64,000 bases of DNA from Tianweitania sp. UT-5YL-CI-8 (lineage in GTDB: Bacteria; Pseudomonadota; Alphaproteobacteria; Rhizobiales; Rhizobiaceae): the NCBI RefSeq assembly GCF_030010215.1, contig NZ_JASCRR010000003.1, forward strand, positions 434,001-498,000, written 5' to 3'. The translations under genes and the position numbers were made by a program. Shown in pieces: positions 61,741 through 64,000 of the stretch; position 1 is the first letter of the stretch; every line of letters starts with the position of its first letter. Under the pieces are notes generated by a model, which worked only from the letters and a program-made list of their open reading frames with translations, did no database searches and was not told where the DNA came from.

Positions 61741-61775
61741 TCGCAAAAGCGCGCGTTAGAGACGCTCGGCGCGCC

Positions 61776-62723
61776 ATGACGGCCTATTTGTTCAAGCGCG
61801 TCCTGTTCGGGCTTGCCACGCTGGTTCTGGCATCAATGGTGGTCTTTGCCATGCTGCAGGTCGTACCGGGCGACCCGGCGCGGCTCATGCTCGGCATGAA
61901 TGCAACCGAGGATCAAGTACAGGTGCTGCGCGAGCAGATGGGGCTGAACCAGCCGCTGGTCCTGCAATATCTCGACTGGGCCGGCGGCCTGCTGCGTCTG
62001 GATTTCGGCCGCTCCTATACCTATTCCGTCGAGGTTTCGGAACTGGTCGGCGAGCGTCTCGCCGTTTCGCTGCCGCTGGCTCTGATATCGCTTGGCCTGT
62101 CGACGCTGGTCGCCATTCCGCTAGGCCTCTACGCCGCCTCGCGGCGCGGCAAAACAGCAGATGCGGTGTCGATGGGTGCTGCCCAGATCGGCATGGCGAT
62201 GCCCAATTTCTGGTTCGCGCTGCTGCTGATCTATGTTTTCGCGGTCTGGCTGCGGCTGGTGCCTGCCGGCGGCTTCCCTGGTTGGAGCGCTGGCGTCTGG
62301 CCTGCCTTGAAGGCGCTGATCCTGCCGGCTGTCGCATTGGCCCTGCCGCAGGCCGCGATCCTGGCACGGGTCACGCGCTCGGCGATGGTCGAGGTGCTGG
62401 GGCAGGACTATATCCGCACTGCCCGCGCCAAGGGCATGACGGCGCGTTCGGTGCTGTGGCGGCATGCACTGCGCAACGTGCTGATCCCGGTGCTGACCAT
62501 CCTCGGCATGCAGTTCGCCTTCCTGCTCGCCGGAACCATCATCGTCGAAAACGTCTTCTATCTGCCCGGCCTCGGCCGCCTGGTCTTTCAGGCCATCAGC
62601 CAGCGCGACCTCGTCGTGGTGCAGAGCGTGGTCATGCTGCTTGTCGCCGCCGTCATCCTCGTCAATCTGCTGGTCGACCTGTCCTATGCGCTGGTCGATC
62701 CGCGGCTGCGGGGGAACCGATGA
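61776..62723 (+). CDS. Dipeptide-type ABC transporter permease (DppB family)
   Basis: A 315-residue inner-membrane permease with six helices. MTAYLFKRVLFGLATLVLAS and the VVPGDPARLMLG loop are the DppB start, and the coupling motif is DYIRTARAKGMTARSVLWRHALRN, with EAA-loop glycine. The ATG at 61776 was chosen because homology begins there. Its stop overlaps the next start (ATGA). Confidence 0.92.
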   Translation: MTAYLFKRVLFGLATLVLASMVVFAMLQVVPGDPARLMLGMNATEDQVQVLREQMGLNQPLVLQYLDWAGGLLRLDFGRSYTYSVEVSELVGERLAVSLPLALISLGLSTLVAIPLGLYAASRRGKTADAVSMGAAQIGMAMPNFWFALLLIYVFAVWLRLVPAGGFPGWSAGVWPALKALILPAVALALPQAAILARVTRSAMVEVLGQDYIRTARAKGMTARSVLWRHALRNVLIPVLTILGMQFAFLLAGTIIVENVFYLPGLGRLVFQAISQRDLVVVQSVVMLLVAAVILVNLLVDLSYALVDPRLRGNR

Positions 62724-63589
62724 GCTTTGCGAGCCTGCCCGCCACGCCTGCAAGACCGACCGGGCTGCGCCGGCTTCTGGCCAGCCGTATTTTTGTCGCA
62801 GGTGCTGTGCTGACCGGCATCGTCCTGCTCATGGCCGCGGTATCGCTGGTCTGGACGCCCTACGACATCACCCGCCTTGTGGTGGCGGATCGCATCCAGT
62901 CGCCTTCATCAGCCCATTGGCTCGGCACCGATCATCTCGGCCGCGATATATTGTCGATGATCATGCTCGGCGCGCGCACCTCCATCGCGGTCGCCCTGGT
63001 CGCGGTCGGCATCGGCGTCGGCATCGGCGTGCCTTTGGGCGCTTATGCCGCCGCGCGCGGCGGGTTGATCGACGAGGCGCTGATGCGCTTCAACGATCTG
63101 GTCTTCGCTTTCCCGTCGCTGGTGTCGGCCATCATGATTACCGCGATCTTCGGTCCAGGCGCCGTCAATGCCATTATCGCCATTGGCATCTTCAACATCC
63201 CGGTGTTCGCCCGCGTCGCCCGCGCCGGCGCGCTGTCGATCTGGCCGCGAGAATTCATCCTCGCCGCACGTGCCGCGGGCAAGAGCGACATCCGCATCAC
63301 CGCCGAGCATATCCTGCCCAATATTGCTGGCCTGCTTCTGGTGCAGGCCTCGATTCAGTTCGCGCTCGGCATCTTGGCCGAGGCGGGCCTTTCCTATGTC
63401 GGGCTCGGCGCGCAGCCACCCATGCCAAGCTGGGGCCGCATGCTTTATGATGCACAGACCGTAATGCTCGTGGCGCCCTGGTTGGCCGTCTTCCCCGGCA
63501 CCGCGATCATGGCCACCGTTCTGGGGCTCAACATGATGGGCGACGGTATCGCCGATGCGCTCGATCCCAAAGCCAGGGGGCGGCGTTGA
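62720..63589 (+). CDS. Dipeptide-type ABC transporter permease (DppC family)
   Basis: A 289-residue permease, partner of the preceding one. SSAHWLGTDHLGRDILSMIMLGARTS is the DppC/OppC family signature, and EFILAARAAGKSDIRITAEHILPN the ATPase coupling loop. It begins at an ATGA overlap and ends with TTGA, the TTG of which starts the ATPase gene. Confidence 0.92.
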   Translation: MSFASLPATPARPTGLRRLLASRIFVAGAVLTGIVLLMAAVSLVWTPYDITRLVVADRIQSPSSAHWLGTDHLGRDILSMIMLGARTSIAVALVAVGIGVGIGVPLGAYAAARGGLIDEALMRFNDLVFAFPSLVSAIMITAIFGPGAVNAIIAIGIFNIPVFARVARAGALSIWPREFILAARAAGKSDIRITAEHILPNIAGLLLVQASIQFALGILAEAGLSYVGLGAQPPMPSWGRMLYDAQTVMLVAPWLAVFPGTAIMATVLGLNMMGDGIADALDPKARGRR

Positions 63590-64000
63590 GCCTTCTGGAG
63601 ATCGAAAACCTCTCGCTCGACATCGACGGCATGCCGATCCTGCGCGACATCGATCTAACGGTCGACGTCGGCGAGATCGTCGGCCTTGTCGGCGAATCCG
63701 GCTCCGGCAAGTCGATGACCGCCCTCAGCGTTATGCGGCTCCTGCCCGATGCAGCGCAGTTGGGCGGACGCATCGCCTTCGACGGCATCGACATCCTCGC
63801 GGCACCGGAATCGGCCATGTGTGCCCTGCGCGGCGACGATATGGGCATGGTCTTCCAGGAGCCGATGACCGCGCTGAACCCTGTAAAGACCATCGGCGAA
63901 CAGGTTGCGGAGGGCATCCGCCTGCACCGAAAGGTCGGCAGCGCCGAGGCGGAAGCGCAGACCAAGGCCATTCTTGACCGCGTCGGTCTGCCGACACAGA
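63586..64000 (+). CDS. Dipeptide-type ABC transporter ATP-binding protein (DppD family), N-terminal part
   Basis: The gene runs off the right edge; 138 codons are visible. A TTG at 63586 overlaps the permease stop (TTGA) and opens LLEIENLSLDIDGMPILRDI. Walker A is GESGSGKS, and the Q-loop MVFQEPMTALNPVKTIGEQV is the standard DppD/OppD sequence. The signature and Walker B lie beyond the window. A second ATPase (DppF) probably follows. Confidence 0.88.
   Translation, partial: MSLLEIENLSLDIDGMPILRDIDLTVDVGEIVGLVGESGSGKSMTALSVMRLLPDAAQLGGRIAFDGIDILAAPESAMCALRGDDMGMVFQEPMTALNPVKTIGEQVAEGIRLHRKVGSAEAEAQTKAILDRVGLPTQ

Noticed and set aside
1-64000. tRNA, rRNA, riboswitch, CRISPR or insertion sequence
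   Set aside because: None was recognised by eye on either strand; covariance searches were not possible here, so a weak or short RNA could still have been missed.

Overview
The window is a GC-rich, densely coded chromosomal segment that reads as an alphaproteobacterium of the order Hyphomicrobiales (Rhizobiales), most like the Phyllobacteriaceae/Mesorhizobium group. Supporting markers are ndvA/ndvB for cyclic beta-1,2-glucan, the acpXL-to-lpxXL cluster for the very-long-chain fatty acid of lipid A, a RirA-type iron regulator next to a hemP-hmuSTUV heme locus, PutA with a divergent Lrp-type PutR, and rhizobial-style palindromic intergenic repeats. I saw no rRNA, tRNA, CRISPR array, phage or insertion sequence.

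Layout. 1-3.9 kb: zinc import (ABC permease and ATPase behind a Zur-like palindrome) back to back with metal export (a P-type ATPase with an apparent N-terminal frameshift) and its MerR regulator, which share a 17-bp operator. 3.9-6.2 kb: flavin reductase, nitroreductase and an exported protein of unknown role. 6.2-11.3 kb: housekeeping genes thrS, yidD, an IscU-like scaffold, folE, hisI and ccmC. 11.4-21.9 kb: ndvA and the 8.5-kb ndvB. 22-29 kb: small metabolic and hypothetical genes (RidA, a DUF442 protein, a reduced FAH-like protein, MaoC, a HerA-like ATPase, a phasin, DUF445, GNAT), plus the remains of a Phd/YefM antitoxin.

29.2-37.5 kb: heme and iron. rirA has an Irr-type palindrome upstream. 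hemP-hmuS-hmuT-hmuU-hmuV run leftward, and a TonB-dependent receptor, two small proteins and an IsdG-type heme monooxygenase run rightward from a shared region with a TGA-N9-TCA motif. Together these would carry heme across both membranes and release its iron under iron control.

37.5-45.4 kb: proline catabolism (putA/putR), a 2-keto-3-deoxygluconate-type kinase, succinate-semialdehyde dehydrogenase and an AEC transporter. 45.5-49.2 kb: an exported caspase-like protein carrying ten exact-length 47-residue TPR-like repeats, then an exported histidine phosphatase. 49.3-54.6 kb: the lipid A VLCFA cluster, with a ketosynthase pair in which one partner has lost its catalytic residues, and with no fabZXL. 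54.6-59.1 kb: a three-subunit cytoplasm-facing molybdoenzyme that fits SoeABC sulfite dehydrogenase better than DMSO reductase. 59.3-64 kb: an L,D-transpeptidase and a dipeptide-type ABC operon that runs off the right edge.

Coordinates of most genes come from open frames with start codons checked against ribosome-binding sites. Functional calls are recognition from sequence without database searches.
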